NCBI GenBank assembly: GCA_947453525.1
Contig: CANGHD010000019.1
Location: 1 to 34,939, forward strand
DNA length: 34,939 nucleotides
From: Paracoccaceae bacterium
Lineage (GTDB): Bacteria > Pseudomonadota > Alphaproteobacteria > Rhodobacterales > Rhodobacteraceae
Direction of reading: 5' to 3'
Of the stretch, positions 15,977 to 24,128 are shown piece by piece. The notes under the pieces are model-generated. The model searched no databases, was not told where the DNA came from, and worked only from the letters and a program-made list of their open reading frames with translations. Every line of letters starts with the position of its first letter. The first letter of the stretch is position 1. Both the position numbers and the translations under genes were made by a program.

Positions 15977-17773
15977 TCAGGACTTGGCGAGGTCAACCGG
16001 TCCGGGTGTATCGGGCGGCAAGTCGGGTTTTGCCTTAACCCTGCGCGCGCCACAGACTGCTGCGAAGGGCAGGAGCACCCGCGCCAGACCCTCAACCGAC
16101 AGGGGTTTGTCGACTTGGCCGTCAAAGCGCGGACCGCTGCCATCGTTCAAGATCGGTGCGCCGGAATCGGCGGACATGGCGATCACCGGCAAACCGGCCG
16201 AAGCCCCTTGCAACGCCCTGATCCGGCGCAGGGTTTCGACGCCGTCCATCTCTGGCATCAACAGGTCCAACAAGACGATATGCGGCGGACGTGGGCCGCT
16301 GATCTGGGCCAAGGCCTGCGCTCCGCTGTCGGCTTCGACCGGTTGCGCACCGAGCAGGCGCAGGTAGGTGCCCGCCACCAGACGGTTGGTGGCGATGTCA
16401 TCGACAACCAGAACCCGCACCCCCGCCAAAGTGGTCCCGGCAATCGGCTCGGGCTCAGGCAGGGCCTCCTTGGTCACGGTCTCGACGCCCAGCGTCAGCA
16501 GGAACTGAGCGCCCGAGACCGATGGGAGCAAGGTCAGATCCCCGCCCATCCGGCGTGCCAGCGTGCGGGCGATCGACATGCCAAGCCCGGTGCCCGGGAC
16601 ATTGAGTTGGCCACGGTAGAAGGGTTCGAAGATCTTCTCGCGCAGGTCTTCGGGCACGCCGGGGCCGCTGTCGGCCACCTTGATGGCCAGCACGCCGGGC
16701 TGATGTTCGTAGGCGTAGACGGAAATCAGCCCGGCCTGCGTGTGCTTGACCGCATTGGACAGGATGTTGGACAGGCATTGCCGCAACCTTTGGCCATCCA
16801 GCCTTGCGTGGTGCGGCACGCTGTCGTGGATCGTGATGCGCAAGGTCAGTCCGGCGTCCTCGACCTGCTGGCGGAACATGGCGACTGTTGCGGCAATTTC
16901 GGCCCGTAGGTCCAGCGCCTTCGGGCGGATCGGCAATTGACCGGCCTGCACGGCGGACAGATCAAGAATGTCATCCAGCATGACCGCCAGCCCGCGCGCC
17001 GATTGAACCAGAATGGCCATTCTTTCCCGGCTCTCCACCGTCCCGGCCTGCGTCAGTTCGGCATTGCCCATGCCGAGGATCGCATTCAGGGGCGTGCGCA
17101 ATTCATGGCTCATCTGCGCCAGAAAGCGTGACTTGGCTTGATCGGCCGCCCGCGCCGCAATGCTTTCGCGCAGCGTCTCGTCATGCAGACGGTGGACCGA
17201 CACCATGGTGACCAAGGCGAAGTAGGCGGCCGCCACGATGCAGAGGGTGGAAATCAGCAATCCGATCGTGTGTCCGCTTTCCAGCCAGTACCAGCTGTTG
17301 CCCAGTGCTGCGGCGAGCGTCGTCACGCCTGTGCCGGTCAGCGCCAGTGGAAGGTGAACCGTCCGCACGGTTGTTATGTGGATCAGCGAAGCCATCGTCA
17401 TGCCAATGGCATAGGATTTTGCCATCGGGTCGGGAAGTTGCCAGCACAGCACGGGAACCGCGCAATAAAGCGCCTGTGCCACTACGAAGCCCGTCAGCAT
17501 CCAGAAATAGCGCTGCGGCTGGCGCGGCGGATCCAGCCGCTTCATCAGCCGGAAGCCCGCGATCTCGGCTCCTGTGTCAAGGATGAACAAAAGCAGGCAC
17601 AGCCAAAGCGGCAGAAAGGCGGCGGGGACCATGAAGGCCACAAAGGACAGAACCCGGCGGTCCGTCTCCATCCCGGAGATAACCGAAAACTGCCGAGCAA
17701 CCTCTTCGCGGGTTTGCCGTTGGGCAAACCGCTGAAAGAAGGCGACGATGGGGAACGGTTGCGGTTTGGGCAT
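15977..17773 (-). CDS. Hybrid sensor histidine kinase / response regulator
   Basis: A 598-residue inner-membrane sensor. The first 200 residues hold about five or six hydrophobic helices and no recognisable periplasmic or PAS domain. The dimerisation box AQMSHELRTPLNAILG places the phospho-His at 223. The ATPase domain shows N box SNILSNAVKHT, DSGPGVP and GTGLGMSIA. After a short linker a receiver domain (about 455-575) has VLVVDDIATN and the phospho-Asp at 503 (LLDLLMPEMDG), but the receiver's usual late Lys is seen as VDKPLS. No HPt or DNA-binding output domain follows. The annotated ATG lacks a clear ribosome-binding site, so the exact start is uncertain. It lies between the amidase/transporter block and DUF6476, with no obvious partner regulator. 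Confidence 0.92.
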   Translation of the reverse strand: MPKPQPFPIVAFFQRFAQRQTREEVARQFSVISGMETDRRVLSFVAFMVPAAFLPLWLCLLLFILDTGAEIAGFRLMKRLDPPRQPQRYFWMLTGFVVAQALYCAVPVLCWQLPDPMAKSYAIGMTMASLIHITTVRTVHLPLALTGTGVTTLAAALGNSWYWLESGHTIGLLISTLCIVAAAYFALVTMVSVHRLHDETLRESIAARAADQAKSRFLAQMSHELRTPLNAILGMGNAELTQAGTVESRERMAILVQSARGLAVMLDDILDLSAVQAGQLPIRPKALDLRAEIAATVAMFRQQVEDAGLTLRITIHDSVPHHARLDGQRLRQCLSNILSNAVKHTQAGLISVYAYEHQPGVLAIKVADSGPGVPEDLREKIFEPFYRGQLNVPGTGLGMSIARTLARRMGGDLTLLPSVSGAQFLLTLGVETVTKEALPEPEPIAGTTLAGVRVLVVDDIATNRLVAGTYLRLLGAQPVEADSGAQALAQISGPRPPHIVLLDLLMPEMDGVETLRRIRALQGASAGLPVIAMSADSGAPILNDGSGPRFDGQVDKPLSVEGLARVLLPFAAVCGARRVKAKPDLPPDTPGPVDLAKS

Positions 17774-17826
17774 GTTTTGGAATTTAAGGCCATTCTGTCA
17801 AGAAAGGATCAAACAGGTCTCCGGTT

Positions 17827-18141
17827 TCAGGACTTGGGGGGCTTGACGGCGATTTCCTGCCAGAATTTGCCATCCGGACCGAAAAGCAGGATGCGGCTGT
17901 CGGTTGTGACCACGGCGACCCAGCCCGTGCCCATGGTGACTGCCGCGGCCATGGCTCCGGCTGGCATTTGCAGGACCGTCGGAACCGTCGGATGCGCACT
18001 TGGTATGGGCAAGCGAGTGACAAGCACCCAAACCACAGTTAAGACGCCACCGATCAGGGTGACAGTCAGGGTCATGACCAACGCCTTCAGCCAACGCAAC
18101 GATGGCGGCAACGTCTCGTGATCTTCAGGAGTTACGGCCAT
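17827..18141 (-). CDS. DUF6476 family membrane protein
   Basis: A 104-residue protein with one transmembrane helix (about residues 20-42, LVMTLTVTLIGGVLTVVWVL). The rest, GTGWVAVVTTDSRILLFGPDGKFWQEI, looks like one beta-propeller blade or a small beta hairpin. It resembles the Rhodobacteraceae family DUF6476, function unknown. The start codon overlaps the rluD start codon on the opposite strand, inside CCATGG; GAGGGG precedes it at good spacing. In Rhodobacteraceae this gene often sits beside rluD (from memory). The histidine kinase starts 53 bases downstream on the same strand. Confidence 0.82.
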   Translation of the reverse strand: MAVTPEDHETLPPSLRWLKALVMTLTVTLIGGVLTVVWVLVTRLPIPSAHPTVPTVLQMPAGAMAAAVTMGTGWVAVVTTDSRILLFGPDGKFWQEIAVKPPKS

Positions 18142-18143
18142 GG
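18138..18143. promoter_or_regulatory. Overlapping divergent start codons in CCATGG
   Basis: The palindrome CCATGG contains the ATG of rluD (plus, 18140-18142) and the ATG of DUF6476 (minus, 18141-18139). Each has a Shine-Dalgarno inside the first codons of the other gene: AGGAG at 18127-18131 for rluD, GAGGGG on the minus strand for DUF6476. Promoters for both must therefore lie within the opposite coding region. Confidence 0.8.
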
Positions 18144-19195
18144 TCCCCTCTTATGCTGCCGACGACCTGCCCGAGGACGATGCCATCTTCGTAGCCATCC
18201 CCTTCGGCGCGCCTGCCCGTCTTGATAAGGCGCTTGCCGTGCTTGTGCCAGAGGATGCTGCCCTATCGCGTAGCAGGCTGGCGCGGATGATCGACGAGGG
18301 CGCGGTCAGCCGGGACGGCGAGGTGCAGCGCGACGGCAAGGCCAAGGTGACCGAGGGTGAGGTCTACCGCATTCAGCTGGACCCGCCGGAAGATGTCGAG
18401 ACGCTGGCCGAAGACATTCCTCTTTCCGTGATCTGGGAAGATGGCGATCTGATCGTGATCGACAAACCCGCTGGCATGGTTGTCCACCCCGCCCCCGGCA
18501 GCCCGCGCGGTACCTTGGTCAACGCTTTGCTGCATCATTGCGGCGATACGCTGTCGGGCATCGGGGGCGAGCGCCGACCGGGCATCGTGCACCGCATCGA
18601 CAAGGACACCACCGGCCTGCTCGTCGTCGCCAAATCCGACCGGGCGCATCACGGACTGGCCAAGCAGTTCGAGGAACACACCGTCGATCGCCGCTACGTG
18701 GCGGTGGTGAACGGGGTACCGCAGGCGGGCGATCCGCGTTTGCGCGGGTTGCGCGGCATCTCGGTCGAGGCCGGTGGCATCATCCGCATCGCCACCGAAC
18801 TCGCCCGCCACAGGACCGACCGTCAGCGCCAGGCGGTGGTCTGGGACGGAGTGGGCCGTCATGCCGTGACGCGCGTCCGGGTGATGGAGAGTTACCAAAG
18901 CGGGGCAGCCTTGGTGGAATGCTGGCTGGAAACCGGACGGACCCATCAAATCCGCGTGCATATGGCCTATGCCGGGCATGGATTGATCGGTGATCCGACT
19001 TACGGCGGTACAAGGCGTCTGGCGCCGAAGGTTTTCGGTGATGCGGCGGAATTGGCCAACAGCTTCCCGCGTCAGGCCCTGCATGCCGCGACCTTGGGCT
19101 TTGACCATCCGGTCACCGGGGAAAAGCTCAGCTTCGCCTCACCCTTACCCACCGATCTTGCCGGTTTGGTGGCGGCTTTGCGCGACGCTGGTTGA
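18140..19195 (+). CDS. rluD: 23S rRNA pseudouridine synthase, RluA/RluD family
   Basis: A 351-residue RluD-type enzyme. An N-terminal S4 RNA-binding domain (about 30-80) includes SRSRLARMIDEGAV. The catalytic motif HRIDKDTTGLLVVAK contains the nucleophile Asp154. GRTHQIRVHMAYAGHGLIGDP is the conserved C-terminal motif of the family. In RluD the targets are U1911, U1915 and U1917 of 23S rRNA helix 69 (family knowledge). The ATG at 18140 shares two bases with the start codon of the divergent DUF6476 gene; an AGGAG lies nine bases before it. The order rluD-rpoH is widespread in alphaproteobacteria. Confidence 0.93.
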   Translation: MVPSYAADDLPEDDAIFVAIPFGAPARLDKALAVLVPEDAALSRSRLARMIDEGAVSRDGEVQRDGKAKVTEGEVYRIQLDPPEDVETLAEDIPLSVIWEDGDLIVIDKPAGMVVHPAPGSPRGTLVNALLHHCGDTLSGIGGERRPGIVHRIDKDTTGLLVVAKSDRAHHGLAKQFEEHTVDRRYVAVVNGVPQAGDPRLRGLRGISVEAGGIIRIATELARHRTDRQRQAVVWDGVGRHAVTRVRVMESYQSGAALVECWLETGRTHQIRVHMAYAGHGLIGDPTYGGTRRLAPKVFGDAAELANSFPRQALHAATLGFDHPVTGEKLSFASPLPTDLAGLVAALRDAG

Positions 19196-19414
19196 ACCTG
19201 GCGCACCTTTATCGCGCGAAAACGCGCAGAAATCCCGCTGGAAAGACGACGGAAACGGGTTCACGCTTCGTTAACTCTGACATGATTAAGTCGCCGCGCG
19301 TTTTGAACACTTGCAGGTTAGGGCGGGGCTTGAACCTTCATGGTTGGGTTCCTACTTGATGAAGCCATGTTCCGGGGGCGCATCCGCACCGGAGTATAAC
19401 AGGGGGCGTCGAAT
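19196..19414 (+). other. 219-base gap upstream of rpoH, probable promoter region
   Basis: After the rluD stop there is a small GCGCG-AAAA-CGCGC hairpin (near 19214-19228). Further on, TTGAAC (19330-19335) lies 17 bases before TACTTG (19353-19358), a weak promoter candidate. A CTTGAA at 19329 resembles an RpoH -35, but no matching -10 was seen. The GGGGGCG before the rpoH ATG is its ribosome-binding site. Confidence 0.35.
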
Positions 19415-20311
19415 ATGAGCACCTATGCAAATCTGCCGGCACCAAGCCCAGAGCAAGGGCTGAACCGGTATATGCAGGAAATCCGGAAGTTCCCGCTGTT
19501 GGAACCGGAAGAAGAATACATGCTGGCCAAGCGCTGGGTCGATCATCAGGACACCCAGGCGGCGCACAAGATGGTGACCTCTCACCTTCGCTTGGCGGCC
19601 AAGATCGCAATGGGCTACCGCGGATATGGGTTGCCGCAGGCCGAGGTGATTTCGGAAGCCAATGTCGGCCTGATGCAGGCGGTCAAGCGCTTTGATCCGG
19701 AACGTGGATTTCGGCTGGCCACCTATGCGATGTGGTGGATCCGCGCTTCGATTCAGGAATATATCCTGCGATCCTGGTCCTTGGTGAAGCTTGGCACGAC
19801 CTCGGCCCAGAAAAAGCTGTTCTTCAACCTGCGCAAGGCCAAGGCCAAGGTCGGCGCGCTGGAGGAGGGCGATCTGCGCCCGGAAAACCTCGCCCAGATC
19901 GCCAAGGAACTGTCGGTGTCCGAAGCGGAAGTCACGGCGATGAACCGGCGTCTGTCCGGCGGCGATGCCTCGTTGAATGCGACCGTGGGGTCGGATGGCG
20001 AAGGCACGACGCAGTGGCAGGACTGGCTGGAGGATGAGGACTCTGATCAGGCCGGCGACTATGCCGAAAAGAACGAGTTCGACACCCGACTGGCGCTTTT
20101 GACCAAGGCGATGGACGCGCTGAATGAGCGGGAACGCGATGTGCTGACCAAGCGCCGTCTGGCCGAGACGCCGATCACGCTGGAAGAGTTGTCCGAAAGC
20201 TACAAGGTCAGCCGCGAACGCATCCGCCAGATCGAGGTGCGCGCCTTTGAAAAGCTGCAGGAACGCATGCGCGAACTTGCCCGAGGCAAGGGCATGGTCG
20301 TCCCCGCCTAA
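19415..20311 (+). CDS. rpoH: RNA polymerase sigma-32 factor (heat shock)
   Basis: A 298-residue RpoH. Region 2 is seen in HKMVTSHLRLAAKIAMGYRG and RFDPERGFRLATYAMWWIRA, where the WWIRASIQEYIL part is the -10-contacting helix. The RpoH box QKKLFFNLR, specific to sigma-32, follows. Region 4.2 is seen in RERDVLTKRRLAETPITLEEL and YKVSRERIRQIEVRAFEKL. It directs RNA polymerase to heat-shock promoters; Rhodobacteraceae often have two rpoH genes, and which one this is cannot be told. The DegP and HflKC genes earlier in the window belong to functions it commonly controls. A strong hairpin follows the stop. Confidence 0.96.
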   Translation: MSTYANLPAPSPEQGLNRYMQEIRKFPLLEPEEEYMLAKRWVDHQDTQAAHKMVTSHLRLAAKIAMGYRGYGLPQAEVISEANVGLMQAVKRFDPERGFRLATYAMWWIRASIQEYILRSWSLVKLGTTSAQKKLFFNLRKAKAKVGALEEGDLRPENLAQIAKELSVSEAEVTAMNRRLSGGDASLNATVGSDGEGTTQWQDWLEDEDSDQAGDYAEKNEFDTRLALLTKAMDALNERERDVLTKRRLAETPITLEELSESYKVSRERIRQIEVRAFEKLQERMRELARGKGMVVPA

Positions 20312-20331
20312 GCGACACTGATGATCAAGAC

Positions 20332-20369
20332 AGATTGTGGCCCAAAGACCCATCGCTGGGCCACGATCT
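20332..20369. terminator. Bidirectional hairpin between rpoH and the VPLPA-CTERM gene
   Basis: A 13-bp stem, AGATTGTGGCCCA pairing with TGGGCCACGATCT with one T-G position, encloses a 12-base loop. It sits between two converging genes. No T-run follows on either strand. Confidence 0.72.
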
Positions 20370-20374
20370 GAAGA

Positions 20375-20905
20375 TCAAGCGGCGCGCTTTCTCCGCAGGG
20401 CGGCCAAGCCACCAAAAGCCGACAACAGCAGAAGCCCGCCGGCTGGCAGCGGTACTGCGGACAGCGAGTACCTGGAAGGGTCAAAGTCCTCTAAGATAGC
20501 GCCGAACGCAAGACCTGTGGTGTAAGTGGGTACGCTGTAGAATCCGGAGAAATTGCCCGGAATGAATGCGAAACCATCGAAGCACGTTCCGTCGATGCAG
20601 GCAAGCAGATCATTGTTCGCACCCGTCAAGGAGAGTTGTGCCGCTTTGCTCAGACCGAAGAAATAGTTGGTTGAGGACGTTACGTAACCCAATGCCGGGC
20701 CGGCGACACCATCGAAGGCGGCATTGAGAACGGCGGTGACGAACACGGTATCGCCGTCAGCCTGCAAATTGCCCTTGATCGTTGCCGTCAAAAGACCGCC
20801 GTTCGAGTCTTCATAGCTCATGTGGTAAGTTGCTGCTTCCGCGGCAATTGACGAAAGCGCCAAAATCGCGGCGCATGATGCCGCCCGTACAATCGTGGAA
20901 ATCAT
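20375..20905 (-). CDS. VPLPA-CTERM sorting-domain surface protein
   Basis: A 176-residue secreted protein. A Sec signal ends near AAEA (about residue 24). The C-terminus has the tripartite sorting signal: the motif VPLPAGG, a hydrophobic helix LLLLSAFGGLAAL and the basic end RRKRAA. This is the VPLPA-CTERM signal found in Rhodobacterales, processed by an exosortase at the inner membrane. The 125-residue body is rich in Gly, Ala, Thr and Phe, contains two Cys in ACIDGTCFDGF that may form a disulfide, and matches no family I recognise. No exosortase is in the window. The start ATG follows AGGACAGGATGAAAC. Confidence 0.85.
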   Translation of the reverse strand: MISTIVRAASCAAILALSSIAAEAATYHMSYEDSNGGLLTATIKGNLQADGDTVFVTAVLNAAFDGVAGPALGYVTSSTNYFFGLSKAAQLSLTGANNDLLACIDGTCFDGFAFIPGNFSGFYSVPTYTTGLAFGAILEDFDPSRYSLSAVPLPAGGLLLLSAFGGLAALRRKRAA

Positions 20906-21017
20906 GTTTCATCCTGTCCTGGTTGGCAATGTTGCGCCGGTTGTGTGCGGCGGACAGGGTAAACCTAAAACATGGGCGCCCGCAGAATCCAATAGAATCA
21001 TCTGAAAACTGTCCTCA

Positions 21018-21036
21018 GTCAGGAAACTATCCTGAC
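21018..21036. promoter_or_regulatory. 19-base palindrome upstream of psd
   Basis: GTCAGGA-AACTA-TCCTGAC is a perfect inverted repeat in the 238-base gap between the divergent VPLPA-CTERM gene and psd. GTCAGGA recurs at 21124-21130, just before the psd start. The size suits a dimeric repressor operator, but no regulator gene is adjacent. Confidence 0.4.
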
Positions 21037-21143
21037 CCGCAGACCGAACGCTGGCGATCGCAAGCCGAGGCCTCCACCCTCTAGGAAAGGTTGCACCCGA
21101 ACCATCCGCCGCGTATCACCCCGGTCAGGACAGGAGACCGCAG

Positions 21144-21836
21144 ATGAACATGCTCGACACCTTCATCAAGCCGATGCACCCTGAGGGGCGCAAATTCGTG
21201 GCAGTCTTCGCTGCAGTCACCGTGGTCCTGTTCTGGCTCTGGGTGCCTTTGGGCTGGATCGGCGTTGGCCTGACGGTCTGGTGCTATTACTTCTTCCGCG
21301 ATCCCATGCGCGCCGTGCCTTTGGCAGACAATCTGATCCTGAGCCCGGCAGATGGCATCATCTCGCTGATCGAACCCGCCGTGCCGCCCGCAGAACTGGG
21401 CATGGGGCCGCAGCCGCTGACCCGGGTTTCGGTCTTCATGTCGGTGTTCAACTGCCACGTGAACCGCATGCCGGTCGGCGGCAAGATCGACGCCATCGCC
21501 TACCGCCCCGGCACCTTCGTCAACGCCTCGCTCGACAAGGCGTCGGAAGATAACGAGCGCAATGCCGTGCTGATCTCGATGGCCGATGGCACGCGGGTGG
21601 CGGTGGTGCAGATCGCCGGGCTGATCGCACGGCGCATCGTGTGCTTCACCAAGCCGGGCGCGCAACTGCGTGCGGGGGATCGCTTTGGCCTGATCCGCTT
21701 CGGCTCTCGGCTGGACGTCTACCTGCCGCCGGGCGTGGCGCCGATTGTCGCGCTGGGCCAGACCATGATCGCGGGTGAAAGCATCATCGCCGATCTGACC
21801 TCGCAATCCCCCGCCCGCCTTGCCCGGAGAGAGTGA
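21144..21836 (+). CDS. psd: Phosphatidylserine decarboxylase proenzyme (short type)
   Basis: A 230-residue membrane-associated enzyme that turns phosphatidylserine into phosphatidylethanolamine. It is of the short form common in alphaproteobacteria. Two hydrophobic stretches near the N-terminus ([23 protein letters not shown]) anchor it. Conserved strings are [28 protein letters not shown] and the cleavage motif FGSR, in which Ser188 would become the pyruvoyl group after self-cleavage at Gly-Ser. The family more often has LGST; here it is GSR. The ATG follows ACAGGAG. It is the first gene of a two-gene operon with pssA. Confidence 0.94.
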   Translation: MNMLDTFIKPMHPEGRKFVAVFAAVTVVLFWLWVPLGWIGVGLTVWCYYFFRDPMRAVPLADNLILSPADGIISLIEPAVPPAELGMGPQPLTRVSVFMSVFNCHVNRMPVGGKIDAIAYRPGTFVNASLDKASEDNERNAVLISMADGTRVAVVQIAGLIARRIVCFTKPGAQLRAGDRFGLIRFGSRLDVYLPPGVAPIVALGQTMIAGESIIADLTSQSPARLARRE

Positions 21837-21837
21837 C

Positions 21838-22611
21838 ATGCCGGACACGCCGCGTCAGTCAGAACTTCATCTGGTGCAGCTTCTGCCCAATCTGATGACG
21901 ATTTCGGCCATGTGCTCGGGGCTGACGGGGATCCGTTTCGCAGTGTTGGATCAGTTTACGGCGGCGGTCGGGATGATTCTGCTGGCGGCGGTGCTGGACG
22001 GTCTTGATGGAAGGGTGGCGCGGCTGTTGCGCAGCGAAAGCGAAATTGGCGCGGAACTGGATTCGCTCGTCGATTTCGTGAACTTCGGCGTGGCGCCGGG
22101 CCTGGTCATCTATCTTTGGGGACTGCATGGCGTGCAGAGCGGCGGCTGGATTGCCACGCTGGTCTATGCGACCTGCTGCCTGCTGCGGTTGGCGCGGTTC
22201 AACATCGGCAACCGGATGCTGATGGACAAATCGGCTGACACCACCGGCGAGAAGCCGACTGGCACCTTCACCGGCGTCCCCTCTCCTGCAGGGGCCATGC
22301 TGGCGATGCTGCCGATCTATGTTTCGTTCATGCTGCCTTCGGCGCCGCATATCCCGGCCCCGCTGTTGGCCATCTGGATGGTGCTGGTCGGGGGGCTGAT
22401 GATCAGCCGAATTCCCACACCCTCGTTCAAGTCCGTCACGGTCTATGCCGAGAATGTGCGCTTCGTCATCGTGGGTTTTGTGGTGCTGGTGGCCGCCCTC
22501 CTGACCTTCCCATGGGAAACCATGGTGGTCATCGACCTTGGCTACATCGCCATCGTGCTGAAGTCCGTGTGGCTATTTCGCAAAAGCCGCAAGGGTTTGC
22601 GCGAGCTTTGA
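21838..22611 (+). CDS. pssA: CDP-diacylglycerol-serine O-phosphatidyltransferase
   Basis: A 257-residue integral membrane enzyme that makes phosphatidylserine from CDP-diacylglycerol and serine. The CDP-alcohol phosphotransferase motif is visible as LDGLDGRVARLL...GAELDSLVD at about residues 48-76, with the metal-binding Asp residues. About six to eight hydrophobic helices follow. The start at 21838 comes one base after the psd stop and is preceded by GGAGAGAG; an in-frame ATG 18 bases upstream would overlap psd. With psd it completes the two-step route to phosphatidylethanolamine. Confidence 0.95.
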   Translation: MPDTPRQSELHLVQLLPNLMTISAMCSGLTGIRFAVLDQFTAAVGMILLAAVLDGLDGRVARLLRSESEIGAELDSLVDFVNFGVAPGLVIYLWGLHGVQSGGWIATLVYATCCLLRLARFNIGNRMLMDKSADTTGEKPTGTFTGVPSPAGAMLAMLPIYVSFMLPSAPHIPAPLLAIWMVLVGGLMISRIPTPSFKSVTVYAENVRFVIVGFVVLVAALLTFPWETMVVIDLGYIAIVLKSVWLFRKSRKGLREL

Positions 22612-22678
22612 CCATATGGCCCTTGCCGCTTGCGCGCGTTCTTTCTAGCGTGACCGGCAACCTCGGGAGGATACGGTG

Positions 22679-23671
22679 ATGTCAGAAGTGAAATGGGGCG
22701 TTCTGGGCGCGGCCAAATTTGCGCGGGAGCATATGGCCCCAGCGATCCACGCCGCCCGGGGCGCGCAGCTTTATGCCCTGGCCACGCATTCGACGGAAAA
22801 GGCCGCTCCCTTCGTCGAGTTTGCCCCGGGTCTGAAGGTGCATGACACCTATGACGCGCTATTGGCCGACCCGGAGGTCGAGGCCGTTTACATCCCGCTG
22901 CCCAACCACCTTCATGTCGTCTGGACGCTGAAAGCCTTGGCGGCGGGCAAGCACGTGCTGACCGAAAAGCCGATTGCCATGCACGCGCGCGAGGTGGATC
23001 AGATCATCCACGCCCGCGACGCGGCGAAAAAACTGGCAGCCGAGGCCTATATGATCGTCTTCCACCCGCAATGGCAGCGCGCCAAGCAACTGGTCGAGGA
23101 AGGGGCGATCGGCAAGGTCACCCATGTTGACGCCGCGTTCTCCTACGACAACCGCAGCGACCTGACCAACATCCGCAACCGCGCCGATGCGGGCGGCGGT
23201 GGCATCCGGGACATCGGCGTTTACACCTATGGCTCGGTGCGTTTCGTGACCGGGGCGGAGCCTGTGGAACTGCAAAGCAGGATCCGGCGCGAGAATGGCG
23301 TCGATGTCTGGGCGCAGGTCACCTCGGTGATGGGCGGGCCCTTGGGGCGGTTCACTTATTCCGCCATGACTTCGATGCGGCTCTTCAACCGGCAGGAAGT
23401 GGTGTTTCAGGGCGACAGGGGCATGATCCGCGTGGCCAACGCGCCCTTCAACGCGGGCGTGCATGATCAGGCACAACTGGAACTGCACCAGCCGGGGAAC
23501 AAGGTCACGATCGAACGCTTCCCCGGCGTAAACCAGTACAAGCTGCAGGTCGAGGCCTTCAGCAAATCGGTCCGAGACGGCGTGCCCTATCCCTGCCCGC
23601 TGGAATTCGTGCGGGGCACTCAAGCCATGATCGACCGCGTGTTCCAGATGGAAGGTACCGTCACTCTTTAA
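22679..23671 (+). CDS. Gfo/Idh/MocA family oxidoreductase
   Basis: A 330-residue NAD(P)-dependent dehydrogenase. The Rossmann N-terminus begins KWGVLGAAKFAREHMAPAI, with the usual second Gly replaced by Ala. EKPIAMHAREVDQII holds the EKP motif whose Lys is catalytic. The C-terminal half is the alpha/beta substrate-binding domain. Members oxidise sugars, inositol or related polyols; the substrate is unknown. The ATG at 22679 is eight bases from GGGAGG; a GTG one codon upstream is too close. It follows pssA by 67 bases but the functions are not obviously linked. A hairpin at 23715-23738 follows. Confidence 0.92.
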   Translation: MSEVKWGVLGAAKFAREHMAPAIHAARGAQLYALATHSTEKAAPFVEFAPGLKVHDTYDALLADPEVEAVYIPLPNHLHVVWTLKALAAGKHVLTEKPIAMHAREVDQIIHARDAAKKLAAEAYMIVFHPQWQRAKQLVEEGAIGKVTHVDAAFSYDNRSDLTNIRNRADAGGGGIRDIGVYTYGSVRFVTGAEPVELQSRIRRENGVDVWAQVTSVMGGPLGRFTYSAMTSMRLFNRQEVVFQGDRGMIRVANAPFNAGVHDQAQLELHQPGNKVTIERFPGVNQYKLQVEAFSKSVRDGVPYPCPLEFVRGTQAMIDRVFQMEGTVTL

Positions 23672-23714
23672 GGCGACGCGGTCGGGCGGGTATGAATTAA
23701 TCGCCCGGATGCCG

Positions 23715-23738
23715 GGCCACGGACCTGAAACCGTGGCC
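23715..23738. terminator. Hairpin after the oxidoreductase gene
   Basis: GGCCACGG and CCGTGGCC form a perfect 8-bp stem with an 8-base loop, 43 bases after the oxidoreductase stop. No T-run follows. A second looser CGGGCG/CGCCCG pair lies just before it. Confidence 0.55.
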
Positions 23739-23781
23739 TGCGATGCCTATGTGTTGACCATGTCCAACCCTGGAGGATGAC

Positions 23782-24051
23782 ATGTCTGACACCAACATTC
23801 CCGTGACCCGCGACTCCCTGTGGCTTCGGCTTTTGTGGATGGTGTTCATCGGCGCCCTGATGAGCGTGGCGCAGTCAGTGCTGGGCCTTATGGCGGTCAT
23901 CCAGTTGATCATCATGGCATTGAACAAAGCGAAGCCGAATGCCGAGATTGCTGCATTTGGCAAGCGTATGGGCATGTGGCTGGGCAAGGCCACCCAGTTT
24001 CTGACGGCAACTTCAGAGCAAAAGCCCTGGCCCTGGTCGCCGCTGGATTGA
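23782..24051 (+). CDS. DUF4389 family membrane protein
   Basis: An 89-residue protein with a long hydrophobic segment (about residues 13-48, LWLRLLWMVFIGALMSVAQ...LIIMALN) that probably forms two close helices. It matches DUF4389, function unknown. The C-terminus has the typical KRMGMWLGKATQFLT amphipathic helix and the end EQKPWPWSPLD, in which the Trp-Pro pattern is family-characteristic. The ATG follows TGGAGGATGAC. A 10-bp inverted repeat separates it from the next gene. Confidence 0.85.
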   Translation: MSDTNIPVTRDSLWLRLLWMVFIGALMSVAQSVLGLMAVIQLIIMALNKAKPNAEIAAFGKRMGMWLGKATQFLTATSEQKPWPWSPLD

Positions 24052-24060
24052 CCCGCGGTC

Positions 24061-24101
24061 TTGTCGCAGATCAATGCCGGACCTGAGCCGTTCTGCGACA
24101 A
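24061..24101. repeat. 10-bp inverted repeat with 21-base spacer
   Basis: TTGTCGCAGA (24061-24070) and its exact complement TCTGCGACAA (24092-24101) flank a 21-base spacer in the 77-base gap between the DUF4389 and Host_attach genes. It could be a terminator-type stem-loop in RNA, or a spaced operator. Confidence 0.5.
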
Positions 24102-24128
24102 TGGCCCGATCTGATGTAGGAGGATGCC

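Noticed and set aside
17796-17801. TTGACA on the minus strand before the histidine kinase
   Set aside because: At 17 bases the would-be -10 is AAAACA and overlaps the start codon, so it is not a credible promoter for that start.
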